Source: Ligula intestinalis
Lineage: Eukaryota; Platyhelminthes; Cestoda; Diphyllobothriidea; Diphyllobothriidae
DNA length: 64,000 nucleotides
NCBI GenBank assembly: GCA_036362985.1
Contig: JAYGXS010000004.1
Span: 31,341,206-31,405,205 of the forward strand
Direction: 5' to 3'
In this document: positions 1 to 10,124 of the stretch, piece after piece
How the letters are laid out: each line of letters starts with the position of its first letter
Position numbering within the stretch: the first letter of the stretch is position 1
Notes under the pieces: model-generated
Database searches by the model: none
Told to the model about the DNA's origin: nothing
Seen by the model: only the letters and a program-made list of their open reading frames with translations
Translations under genes and position numbers: made by a program

Positions 1-290
1 GAACTTCCGGACCAGTGTTCATTCCGCGCAAGAGACGGTGATTTTGAGTCTACGTACTCGACCCCTGACCAAAAATCAGCTTAGCCTAATTGTCTTCCCT
101 CCCCGAATCATGATCGCTACATGCCGATTTCGCCATGCGGACAGCGTAAAAACGCAGAGTTGTAATCATAAAACACTTAGTAACCCTGTCCAACTGTACT
201 AGTTTCATTATTCTTGAAATTGTACCGGTCTGATGATGAATTCCGAAAACATATGTTCGCCAAATATACTTTCCACGTCGAATTTAAAGG
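1..290 (+). repeat. Hammerhead-bearing dispersed repeat R1, copy 1
   Basis: Positions 50-270 resemble 52355-52585 in the same order: a TGACCCCTGA block, a stretch resembling GATCTCGCCGTGCG, then CCCTGTCTAACTGTAC, then a hammerhead-like core. A third, inverted copy lies near 51400-51480. No protein is encoded. The 5' end may lie outside the window. It is probably a non-autonomous element or the terminal part of a PLE; the class is inferred. Confidence 0.55.
227..261 (+). ncRNA. Hammerhead ribozyme-like motif, R1 family
   Basis: The core CTGATGA is at 230-236 and GAAA at 245-248. The A of GAAA starts a perfect palindrome, AACATATGTT (248-257), which would be stem III. C258 would be the cleavage-site nucleotide. 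GGT (227-229) pairs with GCC (259-261) as the base of stem I. Stem II is tiny (eight bases between core and GAAA), so a single molecule would fold poorly. Activity is not shown. Confidence 0.45.
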
Positions 291-1136
291 ACACCAACCA
301 TTCATGGGGAAAGGAATAATATTCAAGTTATTTTAGTTGAGCCAATTGTGGAAAAACTCACGGCCACGGCGGAAGTCGAACTCACACAACAGCAGGGAAG
401 GCTTTTGCGCAGCCTTTGGCTCCATTGTCATTGACCAGACGTCTTCTGACTGCCCCGGTCCGTTTATTTACTGTTGACGGTGTAGGTTTACGACTGCGTG
501 ACATGTCTCCTGACAGTCAACGTAGACGGCTTAGTTCATTCTCGGGAGGTGGCGGACGGCAGTTCTCAATGACGAAAGTCTACCCTGTAGTGTGAAAACG
601 CATGTGACATTAGGACCTCTTTCTGGTGGCCTTTTTGGCTGATGCGACGTCCAACTTGCAATTGTCACCCTGACATCATGTTATCAATCGACAACCTCTT
701 TGACATCTGCAGTGAGGAGCGTAACTCTTATATTCAATTTATTAGACTGTGGCTAACCATCGGTCCTGATTTAATCGCACCTTTATTTGGCTGCAGAGTT
801 TGGTGTTAGGTCGATGGAAATGAGGTCAGTGCTGTGGTGAATTACCTTTCATCCGCCCCATCCAGCGCGCATAATCTGCGATGAAAGCAACAATAGAACA
901 GGCGGGCGTTATAGAGAGTATTAGCCAATCATAAGTTTAACTTTGCAGCCGCAAACATAATAGACCACACCGGAAGCTACGAAAAAAGCCGAGAAGTGAT
1001 TGGAACCTGGGCTTTGCATGAAAACTCAGTCAATCTGCAGTTAGCCTAAAAAGTCCTGCACATTCATTTTCAGCCTTGCACCACTGACAGTTGACTGCAA
1101 CTGTCAACTGTTTTATTGTTGTTGTTTTCTCTGCAG

Positions 1137-1331
1137 CTGAACTCCAGCACAAGTTCGAGTCTTCAGAAAAATAGGCAGATTGTTACGATGCTTGACCAGC
1201 TTCTGCTTCAATCATGCATACACCCGAAAGCCCAGCAAGTGTTTTTGCTCTATCGAACAACTAAAGCGGAAGGACAGCAAGCCACCAGTATTTCCTACTC
1301 TTCCTTGAACACTTTAAAGCAAGAGATTTGA
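1137..1331 (+). CDS. Possible terminal coding exon, unknown protein
   Basis: A good 3' splice site (a T-rich tract ending in TCTCTGCAG at 1136) is followed by 64 open codons in phase 0 and a TGA at 1329-1331. The encoded segment starts LNSSTSSSLQKNRQ and contains a moderately hydrophobic helix-like stretch, TMLDQLLLQSCIHPKAQQVF. I recognise no family. If real it is the last exon of a gene whose earlier exons lie left of the window. No AATAAA follows closely. It could equally be a chance open frame behind a chance acceptor. Confidence 0.35.
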   Translation: MNSSTSSSLQKNRQIVTMLDQLLLQSCIHPKAQQVFLLYRTTKAEGQQATSISYSSLNTLKQEI

Positions 1332-3471
1332 TCAGTAAGGACGCGGAAGGTCTTCAGAACATGGGCTGACTATTTGTCTACTAGACACTTCTTCGGTCAA
1401 GCGGTCTCAGATCTCTTTTTCTAATGGACGTTCCAAGTGCCTTTACAGAATTTCAAGCTAGATAGACCAAACATTTCCCGGGACAAATTCGCGAGTTGGT
1501 AGGAGCCCGTTTTCGTGTTTTCTGGTACATCCTGTCCTCGAATGTATGGGTGTCAGCAAAGGGTGATTTATCTGTCTGTGAGGAAGATTTGCTGTCCGTG
1601 AGGCTCAGTCGGCGGTCCGGTAACTGTTACCGTCCCACGCAACTTGACATGCTTTTACCCTTCTGAACCAAACTATTTGAACATTATAACATTCCCATTT
1701 GAAATTGAGAATTTTCTACATTAAAGGCACATTTTACAATAGTGGCAGCCTACCAAATAGGCCCCAACACCGTCTCCATACTTTCAGTCCAGCTGGTTAG
1801 GGCTGTTTTAATTTTGGGATAGGGGGGGAGGGGGTGCCCTATCGTTTTATGGATTTTCAGACCACGTTGGCTTGTGCTGTATACTTCAGTCCGCTTTAAG
1901 CTTTTTTATATGCCCGATCAGAAACTCTATTCAGAACTTCTATGTGTAGACAGACAGAATTCCATAAGCTGAGCTAATTACGGAACTGTGTTTGCTTGCT
2001 GCTACGGTCCAGCAGCCGTCCGCTCATAATTTTAGCTAGACTGTGTGCAAGTATTAACCAAATACTTCTTGAATCGAAGTGAGGTATACCCATCACCTAA
2101 CTCGACCGTTTTCCGTTTCCATACATTTAATATTGAGAACCTCATTATCCGTGACTATTTGCTGTCAATGCTTAGTTCCACTGACTTATCATACCACACA
2201 TTTGATGTAACAATACCGCAATTACACCCGCGCACCCGAATTGTATGTACTTTATTTAGTAACGTGTTCTGCTTCAGTTTCTGGTTTCCCTTTCTTATCG
2301 GCGGCATCTGTACCACGCAGTCCTCTTTGATGATCTCTTTTTGTCCTAAGGATGGAACTATTGGTCTGCCGCAAGTCCTTTGGCCTTACATGAACAATGC
2401 GAAGGAGTTGGAGCCCGATGAGAGTCCAATTGTATTCAGCTAGGTATTCATATCGTGTACCCTATCTGTTTGCTCGATAACCTGTGTGCGGGTGTACTCG
2501 TCTTAGTTTTCTTGGTACCCCTTAGGTGACTTCTTCGACCCTTTAAATTTCCCCTCCCCCTACACCCTTCTATCTAGCGCCATTTCCAGTCTTACGGCAT
2601 GACGGTTGTCATTGTGCGTACTCCCGCAAAATGTATATTTGTGGCCTGCTTTCTGTCACTTCATTCCTACTTTTCCCCTGGTCCTCGAATGATCCCCATG
2701 GCTAGGCTGACGCCCTCTCGCGCACCCCAAACTGACATTCGCGGGCCCACCAGTATCGGAAAGCAGGCTCTCAAAGAATTATTGAGCACATCCAGAAGAT
2801 GTGATGAAGTTAGGGAAGAAGGGATTAGGTTACCGTCCGGTATCGTAGTTGCTTTTGTTCTAGCGGTCAGGTCTTATTCGAAGATTATTTTTGCATATGC
2901 CTTGTGCTCCGTCCTGTGCATTAAGACAAGGCTTGGTTGAGTAGACACAGTGGTCTCCCCGTTTGCTATATGCGCGTAAGGTAGGCGGGCCACACTGAGG
3001 GCTGAATAATGTGGCCTTCAGTATATTCTTCCCGCAAAACCAACCACAGCCCGTTACGCCGTCCATTGCACCTAGTATTGTCCCCAGTCGGTTTTTCTTG
3101 GACTTGCCCTTAAATGTCTTCTCTATAGACACTCGTATGCTCCTTGTGACTCATAGTGGCTTGAAATTCGAAGCTAAGACTGATGGTTCGGCTGCAAGTG
3201 TGTCCTTAATGTGGTCTTTGTGACACTTATTTGTAAGATCTGAGGACTACGCTTACGGGTTGTGTACAGCACTCTCAGGCAGGCTGGTCAGCTGCCACGT
3301 CCAAACTAATCTTCAGATGCCTTGAGTTGATCTTTCTATTGGAACGAAGGATATGTTAGATGCCTCGCAATTCAACAAACTCATTTGCAAGTCTTAAAAG
3401 TCTGTCAAAATGTATCTATACACGAAAGTTATTTGCCGTAAAAATGAAAGTTAGTATGCGAGAAAATTCGA
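1332..3471. other. No gene recognised
   Basis: Several open frames of 70-130 codons occur on both strands (for example 2045-2443 and 2599-2940), but none shows a domain, repeat or pair of convincing splice sites. A G-rich run lies at 1816-1838. Confidence 0.5.
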
Positions 3472-3545
3472 GGTCCAGATAAAATATTCCTTACATCATC
3501 CCCGGATGAGGAAGAAGAAGAGACGATTTCTAAGACCAAAGTATA
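3472..3545 (-). repeat. PLE terminal tail, type 2
   Basis: Read on the - strand this follows the hammerhead at 3546-3592. It carries the elements TTGGTC, GAAATCGTCTCTTCTTCTTC and CATCCGGGGATGATG, ending near CTGGACC. The same unit is present twice, head to head, at 56385-56516, which fixes it as a real repeat end. The TTC-rich stretch recurs in the tails of the other hammerhead copies. Confidence 0.65.
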
Positions 3546-3592
3546 TTCAGGCTGACGTTTCAAAAGCTCGCTCGCTTTCATCGTCAGAGCAA
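3546..3592 (-). ncRNA. Hammerhead ribozyme, PLE small type
   Basis: On the - strand the core CTGACGA (complement of 3581-3587) is followed by one unpaired base, a stem II with AAAGC paired to GCTTT, then GAAACGTC (complement of 3554-3561). ACGT is the minimal palindromic stem III and cleavage would fall after its following C. GCT before the core pairs with AGC after the site as stem I. It overlaps the 3' end of the adjoining PLE reading frame on the same strand, as expected for PLE ribozymes. Confidence 0.7.
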
Positions 3593-4262
3593 GGTGTCTG
3601 TATTCCTGTGTGCGTCAGATAGATGTGAACGTCCATTCGCCCATGCGTCAGTCGATTGCGCCGATCGATTTTCTTGGCTGTTTGAATTGCTCGCGCCGTC
3701 GTGAGCTATGTCAAGTCGTTTTTGTGACTCGTGAGAGTTTCCACCCTCTTTGCTCGCGGCTACCGGCTGTCGGCCCCGTTTATCTCTCTCCGCCCAACCT
3801 ATTGCTCCGTTTTGAGCCGATGTTAGCCTTTTGCGGAGCGCTTGGTAGGCGGGATGAAGGTCCATGGTTCTGTTTAGTGTGCCAGTCGAGGACCGAATTT
3901 CTAGCAGCAGTCTGGCCATCTTGTCGTTGGCCCGGCCTATTACCCTTGCTTTTTCAAAGGCGAATTTGTGTTTCTTCTGCTTTACGTGGTCATAGACCAA
4001 AGACAGCTTATCCTCGCGGTTGATTGCTAGCTGATGCTCATGCAACCTTGTGCCAAGGGTTCTGCCCGTTTCACCGACATACCTTGCAGTGCAGTCTTGG
4101 CATGGTATGCTGTAGACCACACCTGATTGTTCTGTCAGAGATAGCGGGTCTTTGGGCCTCATGAGTTGCTGTCTGATGGTTGATTCCAGCCTGTGAGCCA
4201 CACCAATCCCGAATGGTTTCAGGATTCTTGCAGTCGCCTCTGATACATTCTTCACATAAGGG
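3584..4262 (-). pseudogene. PLE GIY-YIG endonuclease domain (C-terminal fragment)
   Basis: A 223-codon frame ends at 3584. It opens with the PLE linker NVSEATARILKPFGIGVAHR and then a GIY-YIG nuclease domain: GVVYSIPCQDC at residues 45-55 (the GIY equivalent), YVGETGR at 59-65, and R70, H72 and E73 of the next helix. The later LLLEIRSSTGTLNR supplies the usual Glu and Asn. In PLEs this domain nicks target DNA for reverse transcription. The catalytic motifs look intact, but the reverse transcriptase that should precede it is missing. At about 4262 the sequence jumps to an inverted upstream piece of a PLE. A hammerhead and tail follow directly, so this is the 3' end of an element. Confidence 0.85.
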
Positions 4263-4500
4263 ATTGCGAGCAGTGATGAAAGCGGGAAAAAGGAGGAGAT
4301 TAAGTACTTGCATGCCCTATTTCACGCCAACGGTTATCCGAAGTCCTTTGTACGCAAGTGTCTTAAGAAGCTCCACCATGAGCGGTCGAAAGGAGATGAC
4401 CCTAAGTTCTGGCTCTGACGAGGGCAACGGGATCTGTCGGAAAGTTAAGGATACTATGTCATACTCTATGGCATTTTCCCCCACAGACTGTTCTGACCAA
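4263..4500 (+). pseudogene. PLE linker fragment, inverted
   Basis: On the + strand the segment reads KKEEIKYLHALFHANGYP followed by KSFVRKCLKKLHHERSKGDD, the region lying between reverse transcriptase and GIY-YIG domain in PLEs (compare KKAEVQYLKKLFKMNGYP at about 40.5 kb). It abuts, head to head, the - strand GIY-YIG fragment that should have followed it. A stop follows PKFWL and the similarity fades near 4500. The arrangement matches a twin-priming-style inversion made during insertion (inference). Confidence 0.75.
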
Positions 4501-5565
4501 TAAACGTTCAAAATAAATAAACTGGTGTGAAGAAGGCACAGATAAACCTCTGTTCCGCATCCGTAGTCACCGCTGCGTTTGATATATCAACCGGCCTTAG
4601 CATGTCATTTGAGACACGGACTCGCAGAATTTGACCAATAATCGCCATTCAAAGCACATTTTCGTCAGCTATGCCGTTGAATAACCATTAAGTGAGCAGC
4701 GATTACGCGAATGCTCTTTAGATAGCTTGGTCGTTGTAGACGGCATCTTAGATAATTGTGCGGGCCACATTCAATTGTAAGCACGACGTTAAAGAAATAA
4801 TTTTAAAAACAGCGCTATTATTATTACGATAGTGGCCGACGTTAGGTTAGAGGGATACATAATATATTTACTCACATAATGTCCCTACTGCAGTAGGCGG
4901 GTGTCGCACATCTTCAAAGCTATTACACGAAGGATGAACGAGTTGGAATAATGGGTAGGAGGTGAGTCATAGACCCAGAGCAAAACATGATCCGCAGACA
5001 AAAAGTGGCTGCACTGTAAATCACTTAACCTAGTAAATTGTGTTCCGCAAAGTGGGTCCAATTTTAATCCACTAACCAGAGCGGCTTGACCTGAATGCAC
5101 AGTATAGGGTCTGCAAACAAAATGATCTGGGCTAACTGCTTTTCCGACGGAACACATTCGAGGCCATAAGTAAAAACCGCATGGGACAAGTTGCAGGCTG
5201 TCGCGCCCTCCAACTCAGTAAACCGAGCCGTTTCCGCAACTTATGCTTATTTTTCAGATCATAGGGTCTAAACTTACAGTTCATAATCAGATTGAGGCAC
5301 GCGTTGTGCACGAGAAACACTTCCACCAGACAAAAAAGTTCGTCCATAGTAGGGTGGTGTACCGGAGTCCTTTTCCGGTCTTAAGTCATGAAATAAATTG
5401 GCACTTGCATCCTAGTCAAATATACAAGAACGTTATCAGCACACTATTACGCATAGGTAAGTCTAGATCCACTTGACATGACGCACAAATAAAGGATTCA
5501 TGAAGAATGCCAAATATCGTCAAGATTTCACTAAATTAAAGTTCGTATTAAAAGTATGATATCAG
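4501..5565. other. No gene recognised
   Basis: AT-rich sequence with short chance frames only. Two AATAAA-like motifs just after 4500 could belong to the end of the PLE fragment. Confidence 0.5.
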
Positions 5566-5571
5566 TTTATT
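5566..5571 (-). terminator. Candidate polyadenylation signal of the F-box gene
   Basis: TTTATT on the + strand is AATAAA on the - strand, about 155 bases after the stop of the F-box frame. It is the only canonical hexamer I saw in the expected range. Confidence 0.5.
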
Positions 5572-5726
5572 TCGGCTCGGTGCAAAACACACTAGGCACT
5601 TAGAAGAAAAATGCATAAAAAAGCATTTTTTGCAAAAACGGTAAATATCACAGATAATAAATTAAAATCAGATAAAAAGTACAGTTCTAATTCTATGTAC
5701 ATTGACGGATAAGTACAAAGTAGTAT

Positions 5727-6878
5727 TCAGTGACTGGCAGAGGATGGAAGAAGCCATCTCGGGACGAAGTCGCGCAGTGAAAAGCCAAAGGAGTTCGGTG
5801 ACGGTGGAGTTTCAGTTGCTCTTCGATGTGACCTGAAAAGGACCACGTTAATAAAGGCCCACTGGAGTATCTCACTTATATTTGTGTACTGGCCGCTCTC
5901 CGCGTGAGTACGCCATACACGCCAATTTACACTGGCAGCCGCCAGCGGCTGACAAACATCCGGTTCACAATCGACACCACCTAAATTCTTAACAATTTCA
6001 AGTGGTGAGAGCAAATCTGACTCGATGTTATCCTTGCGTCCCACGCCAAGAATTATCAGTGTCTGATCGACCGTCATGACGTTCATGATCAGCAATAACT
6101 CGAGGCGTATCTCATGCCAACGCTGAGGGTCCGATGCAGAGTGGCGACAGTCCACAGCGTAGAGCAGAATGTCTGTCGAAGCCACCATCTGATATGCTTC
6201 AGGAATTAATCGAGCTGGAGCGGATGAGGTGGGTTCCTCTATAAGAAGGCTACCCTCGATTCGACTGCCACCAAATAAATTCAATGATCGATCTACTTTC
6301 CCCTTGGCGTGAAGTGTAGTAAGGTTGATGATCATGTACCCGGAGGCGTTGTTTTTCCCAGCCATCGGAATGCGAACAGCAATCCCCTGACCACTCCAAC
6401 CGGGTATGCGTGTCCGTTTAAGTAGGGGAGACTTCAACTGGGCTGTCGCGGCAGCATCCATAGAATTTAATAACATGCTCAAAAAGCCACCGGAGAGGTT
6501 TGGAGTATCAATCGCGGGACCCAGGAGCACAGCGTCGACAGACTGAATAGTAGTGGGAAGACTGAAATTTGACCAGAATCGGTGAAAAAGTATGTTGGAT
6601 GTGTGTCGATAGTTGCAAGCCTCGGAGAGAGCTCCCATCCAATCTCTACTGCACTGAGCCAAAGTGGAAAATGTCAAAAGTTTTGACAAGTTGAGATCCA
6701 ACCAAGTCCAGGATTGTTTGCTTTTCAGCAAATGCAGGCCAGGTGGGCTATTCAGTATCCATCGCAAGTAAGGGCTGATTAGTGAGCAATTAATGATATC
6801 TTCAAAACTGAGGAGCTCGAATATTTTGAGCAGGATTTCCACAGGCAGAATAGTAACATCTGCCACCGGTTCCATCAT
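5727..6878 (-). CDS. F-box protein, FBXO4-like
   Basis: A 383-residue frame without stops. The N-terminal F-box is at about residues 9-50 (ILPVEILLKIFELLSFEDII, then NCSLISPYLRWIL), which in this family docks on SKP1 of an SCF ubiquitin ligase. The C-terminal part resembles the atypical small-GTPase-like fold of FBXO4: a strand-like DILLYAVDCRHSA, then LLLIMNVMTVDQTLIILGVG, then an NLGG/NWRVW region and a closing helix EILQWAFINVV. No GTP-binding P-loop is visible, as in FBXO4. The length is close to that of human FBXO4 as I recall it. The start is the first of two adjacent ATGs, 16 bases after a strong 3' splice site. The coding region has no intron. Substrates cannot be told from sequence. 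The F-box is fairly certain and the FBXO4 assignment is moderate. Confidence 0.75.
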   Translation of the reverse strand: MMEPVADVTILPVEILLKIFELLSFEDIINCSLISPYLRWILNSPPGLHLLKSKQSWTWLDLNLSKLLTFSTLAQCSRDWMGALSEACNYRHTSNILFHRFWSNFSLPTTIQSVDAVLLGPAIDTPNLSGGFLSMLLNSMDAAATAQLKSPLLKRTRIPGWSGQGIAVRIPMAGKNNASGYMIINLTTLHAKGKVDRSLNLFGGSRIEGSLLIEEPTSSAPARLIPEAYQMVASTDILLYAVDCRHSASDPQRWHEIRLELLLIMNVMTVDQTLIILGVGRKDNIESDLLSPLEIVKNLGGVDCEPDVCQPLAAASVNWRVWRTHAESGQYTNISEILQWAFINVVLFRSHRRATETPPSPNSFGFSLRDFVPRWLLPSSASH

Positions 6879-6894
6879 ATAAAAATTGCCAAAC

Positions 6895-6914
6895 CTAAGA
6901 AAAAAGAAAGAATA
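6895..6914 (-). promoter_or_regulatory. 3' splice site (cis or trans) before the F-box start
   Basis: On the - strand a tract of pyrimidines ending TTTTTTCTTAG is followed, after 16 bases, by ATGATGG. Either a non-coding first exon lies upstream, or this is a spliced-leader acceptor, since flatworms trans-splice. The coiled-coil gene starts the same way. Confidence 0.5.
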
Positions 6915-6959
6915 TAACTCACAAACAAAAATCGATGTGGACTAACTTCAATGGAAACC

Positions 6960-9400
6960 GATTAATTGTGCGGAAACAGTAGAGTATACGCGGTAGTAGC
7001 TTAAAGAGACCCGTTAAGGACAGCTATGCAGTCTATACATAAGCTGTATAGGTAGGTTACGAGAAATATATGTGTGCGCGAAGTGGAACAAGGGTGGTCG
7101 AATGGACGTATATGAATCGGAAGCCGCCATTACGAGGCGCCTAAGGAGGTCCCTCGATGTACTAAGAAAACGGCGGAATGAACCAGATTCCACTATGCAG
7201 GCGGCTGATGGTTCGTACTGCTTCTGTCTTTATATACTTTTCCCATTTAGGATTCACTCGTGGTGGTCCCTGGTCTCAGAACCCACCCTACCCGATGGAC
7301 AAGGAGAAGATAACAGAATGTGTTCCTTATTGTTTTGTTAATTATTTTACTCAAAAAAATAAAACGGCTTCGACCCTATTTAATTTCGAGGGACAGAGTT
7401 TGCGAGATATTTAATTAAGAGTTCACTAGGAAAGGGTTAAATGCAACTGCGATAGATTTCTGACGCTGTACAGCGCCATACCGCGATTCTATCCATAGCG
7501 GCTATTAATCGTACGTACCTTACGCGACTCATCCCATAGAAATGTTCCCGAAGATTCATTCCTGTGCAGCTTGCATGTATTGATAGACAGTATTCCCTAC
7601 GCTGACTGGCTCTGCGCTGGGGTTACACCTTCAAAACAATGGTCGAGGAGTCGAAGTTCGAAAAAATGAGCCACAGAGCCCTCCAGAGTGACTGCTCAGA
7701 TTCCTACGCGTACACTGCACTGGGATCGAGAAAAAGATTAATTCTAGGAATATTCTGGAAAGCTACTATAGAAGCCATTACACCTCGCTGTTGCATCGCT
7801 ATGGATTCGCTTCGATGGTAAGTAGATCTGCCTAAAGGTCGACCTCGACTGACGCTGAGCCTAGCTCCGCAAAACCATTGATCACTATGACCAAAAATAA
7901 ATAACTGCATTACGCTTAAAACTGTAAAAAAGCAGTGAGATGAACATGAAACCAATGTCTGCTCAAATAAAGTCATAATAGTTAAATTTATTACGATACG
8001 CATACCGAAAATCACAACTAAAAACAGCCGACAGACCACATTACGGAAATTTATAACAAACTTTTTTTCATTTGCCCGTTTAGCCTTGACCCAGTAAAAC
8101 AACATTGGTGAACTGCATGTCCAGTGCATAATTAAGAAACTATTGAAAACCCAAACGCCAGCCCAGCCATACGAGCTCCGCAAATATAAGGAAAAGCCTT
8201 TCATAGCAGCGATATATTTGCAGGCACCAGCACATTTGTATTGATGAGAATAACTCGGATTGGGAGACCGTGCACAGTGAGATTTAATTCGGTTTCAGAT
8301 AGATACACATGAATGGTTTATTTACAAGACACCGTGTTTAGTAATCAGTGGCTATTGATTTCATTGAAAAGCTGGAGTATGTACGGAATTTACTAAACAA
8401 CCTAAATCGCTTTCAAATGTTGTTTGATGGATAGCGAGTTAAAATTAATCGGTTGCATCTTTGAAACGTTCGTGAAGCGAATCTTAAAATATCGAGTTTA
8501 GGCATGACCTCCCTTGACCAACTAGGAGTAATACACATGGGATTGAGTTGAATAGAAGGACGCACAAGCTAAGCAGTAAATTTGAGTGGCTACGTAATCA
8601 GGTTTATTTGTAAAGCGCATATTTCCTGTTAACAATAAGCAATGCGGAGGGAATATGAATATGGTCGTCCACTACGTAAATGGAGAAAGCTTTCCTATTC
8701 TAGCAGACGATATGTTGAATTTTCTGAAATATAGTATCGCCGGGGTTCTTAGTAGGAACCGAAGACAAACTACGTCGCGCTTAAAGTGCGGGAAAACTTC
8801 TTTTCCCAGCAGGTAATTAACGAATGGAACATTTAACCTTCTGCGGTAGTCTTGACTGCAAGCTTGGGACATTTCGTAGGGGCCCCATTAGCATTTTTAG
8901 AGCTGTCGGACTCAACATTGGCACTAAAAATGTAGAATTATGTAGAGCCTACATTTCATTGGTTGGAATATTCTAGACTAAAGGCCTTCGCACACATGCA
9001 ACTGAATTTGGTCAAGTTGATAAGCTTTATCAATTGACGCTAGTAGCGCTAACGGTTTTAGCCATTATTTCGTGATGCACGCTGCTGTTCGCACGCGTAA
9101 GTAAGCTCTGTTAACTGTGACTCAATTTTCCGCCAAATTGTTGGTACCTCGCTTCTTTTTTCAATATATGAATGCCTGTACACTGGATGACAGTAAGAAG
9201 ACGAGCAAGGCGCGACTATCTTGCGATTATGAATGAAGTTAAGCGGGAAATGAGGGAAAGGTCTTAGTCCTTTATTTTCTCTTCATCCACGTCGTCTAGT
9301 CACTCATCCAACAGTTTTCGCCATGGAGAATCGGAGTGGAGCAAATTTGTAGTGAAAAACTGGAGCTCTTTTAGCGCTTCAGAAAAGTCTGAAGTGTCTG
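6960..9400. other. Intergenic, mostly nothing recognised
   Basis: Apart from the hydrophobic frame at 7704-8204, only short frames are present. The minus-strand frame ending at 9300 includes an acidic, Ser-rich start (MGDSSDTSDFSEALKE) that might be a small exon, but nothing supports it further. Confidence 0.4.
7704..8204 (-). CDS. Possible multi-pass membrane protein exon
   Basis: A 166-codon frame with three or so hydrophobic stretches separated by a basic segment (YWVKAKRANEKK): GWAGVWVFNSFLIMHW, NVVCRLFLVVIFGMRIVINL and CFFTVLSVMQLFIFG. The order is vaguely like the end of a TLC-domain protein, but I see no diagnostic residues. The last 50 residues look non-coding, so a donor may be used earlier. 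It may be chance in AT-rich DNA. Confidence 0.25.
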   Translation of the reverse strand: MKGFSLYLRSSYGWAGVWVFNSFLIMHWTCSSPMLFYWVKAKRANEKKFVINFRNVVCRLFLVVIFGMRIVINLTIMTLFEQTLVSCSSHCFFTVLSVMQLFIFGHSDQWFCGARLSVSRGRPLGRSTYHRSESIAMQQRGVMASIVAFQNIPRINLFLDPSAVYA

Positions 9401-9768
9401 AGGAATCTCCCATTCTACTACCCACCTTTGAGAATCTGAATGTGTGAGATGCGCTGAAGTTGTGGGCAGTATACAGCAACACGCCAATAATGCATCTCAC
9501 AAGTCTCCTCCAAATCTTGCAACGCGTTTCATTGGAGCTACCTGTAGATGGACGAACACTTTTGAGAAGATTAACCAAGCGGACCTTGGTTTTGGTAGTG
9601 GGCAATTGGCAGTAAGTTCACGTTGGAATTATGAAGAACCTTACGAACCAGGTTAGTAAGCATTCAATGCCTATAACAGGTGACGAGATTGTTATATATT
9701 TAGCTATAAATTGTTTGCCTTTATTTAGGAAAACAAAATTCGATTTTTTGCAAATTCTGGGTTGAAAA

Positions 9769-10116
9769 ATGGAGCCTTTTGTTAGTGATGTTTTCGCACT
9801 AGGTGTCTATTGTAGGAAAGGAAAGCCGTCTGATGTTCAGGCTTCTTGTAAACCCTTAATTAGGGTAGTTTCTTTGCCATCTAGAAAGGGCTTTTATGTT
9901 GAAAGTCTTAACCGCATGTTTAACTTCAAAGTGGAAACTGTAATTTGCGATGCTCCTGCTAGGGCATTTATTCAGCACATAGAAAATGTTGATGCATTTT
10001 ATGGGTGCGAGCAATGTAAAGTTAAGGGTATTCATAAGGATAAAGTAATGAACGACGTTGTTAGTAAAGAGAGGAGTGATGAAGACTTTTATAGTCGAGC
10101 GGACGAGATTCATTAA
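9769..10116 (+). pseudogene. Tnp2-like (CACTA-type) transposase fragment
   Basis: A 115-codon frame from ATG to TAA carries the hallmark block of animal tnp2-like transposase relatives: FALGVYCRKGKPSDVQ, then VICDAPARAFIQHI, then FYGCEQCKVKG (the Cys pair of a zinc-binding knuckle). These families normally run to many hundreds of residues, so this is an internal slice with no catalytic part. Sequence before 9769 shows no continuation I can read. A DUF4806-like segment follows within about 10 bases of the stop. The two may be parts of one element or two insertions. Confidence 0.65.
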
Positions 10117-10124
10117 GGATGCTC

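Noticed and set aside
2045..2443. 132-codon open frame
   Set aside because: No domain, no splice support, composition like the surrounding DNA.
2599..2940. 113-codon open frame with a patch that looks coding (TSIGKQALKELLSTSRR)
   Set aside because: No family recognised and only a weak donor; not enough to call an exon.
4500..4530. AATAAA motifs read as the polyadenylation site of a host gene
   Set aside because: They follow a PLE fragment and no host coding sequence precedes them.
8460..8480. TTTGAAACGTTC resembling the hammerhead 3' motif
   Set aside because: No CUGANGA core upstream and no pairing stems.
9300..9605. Minus-strand frame with an acidic start
   Set aside because: Only the last 38 residues look protein-like; no flanking splice sites or partner exons found.
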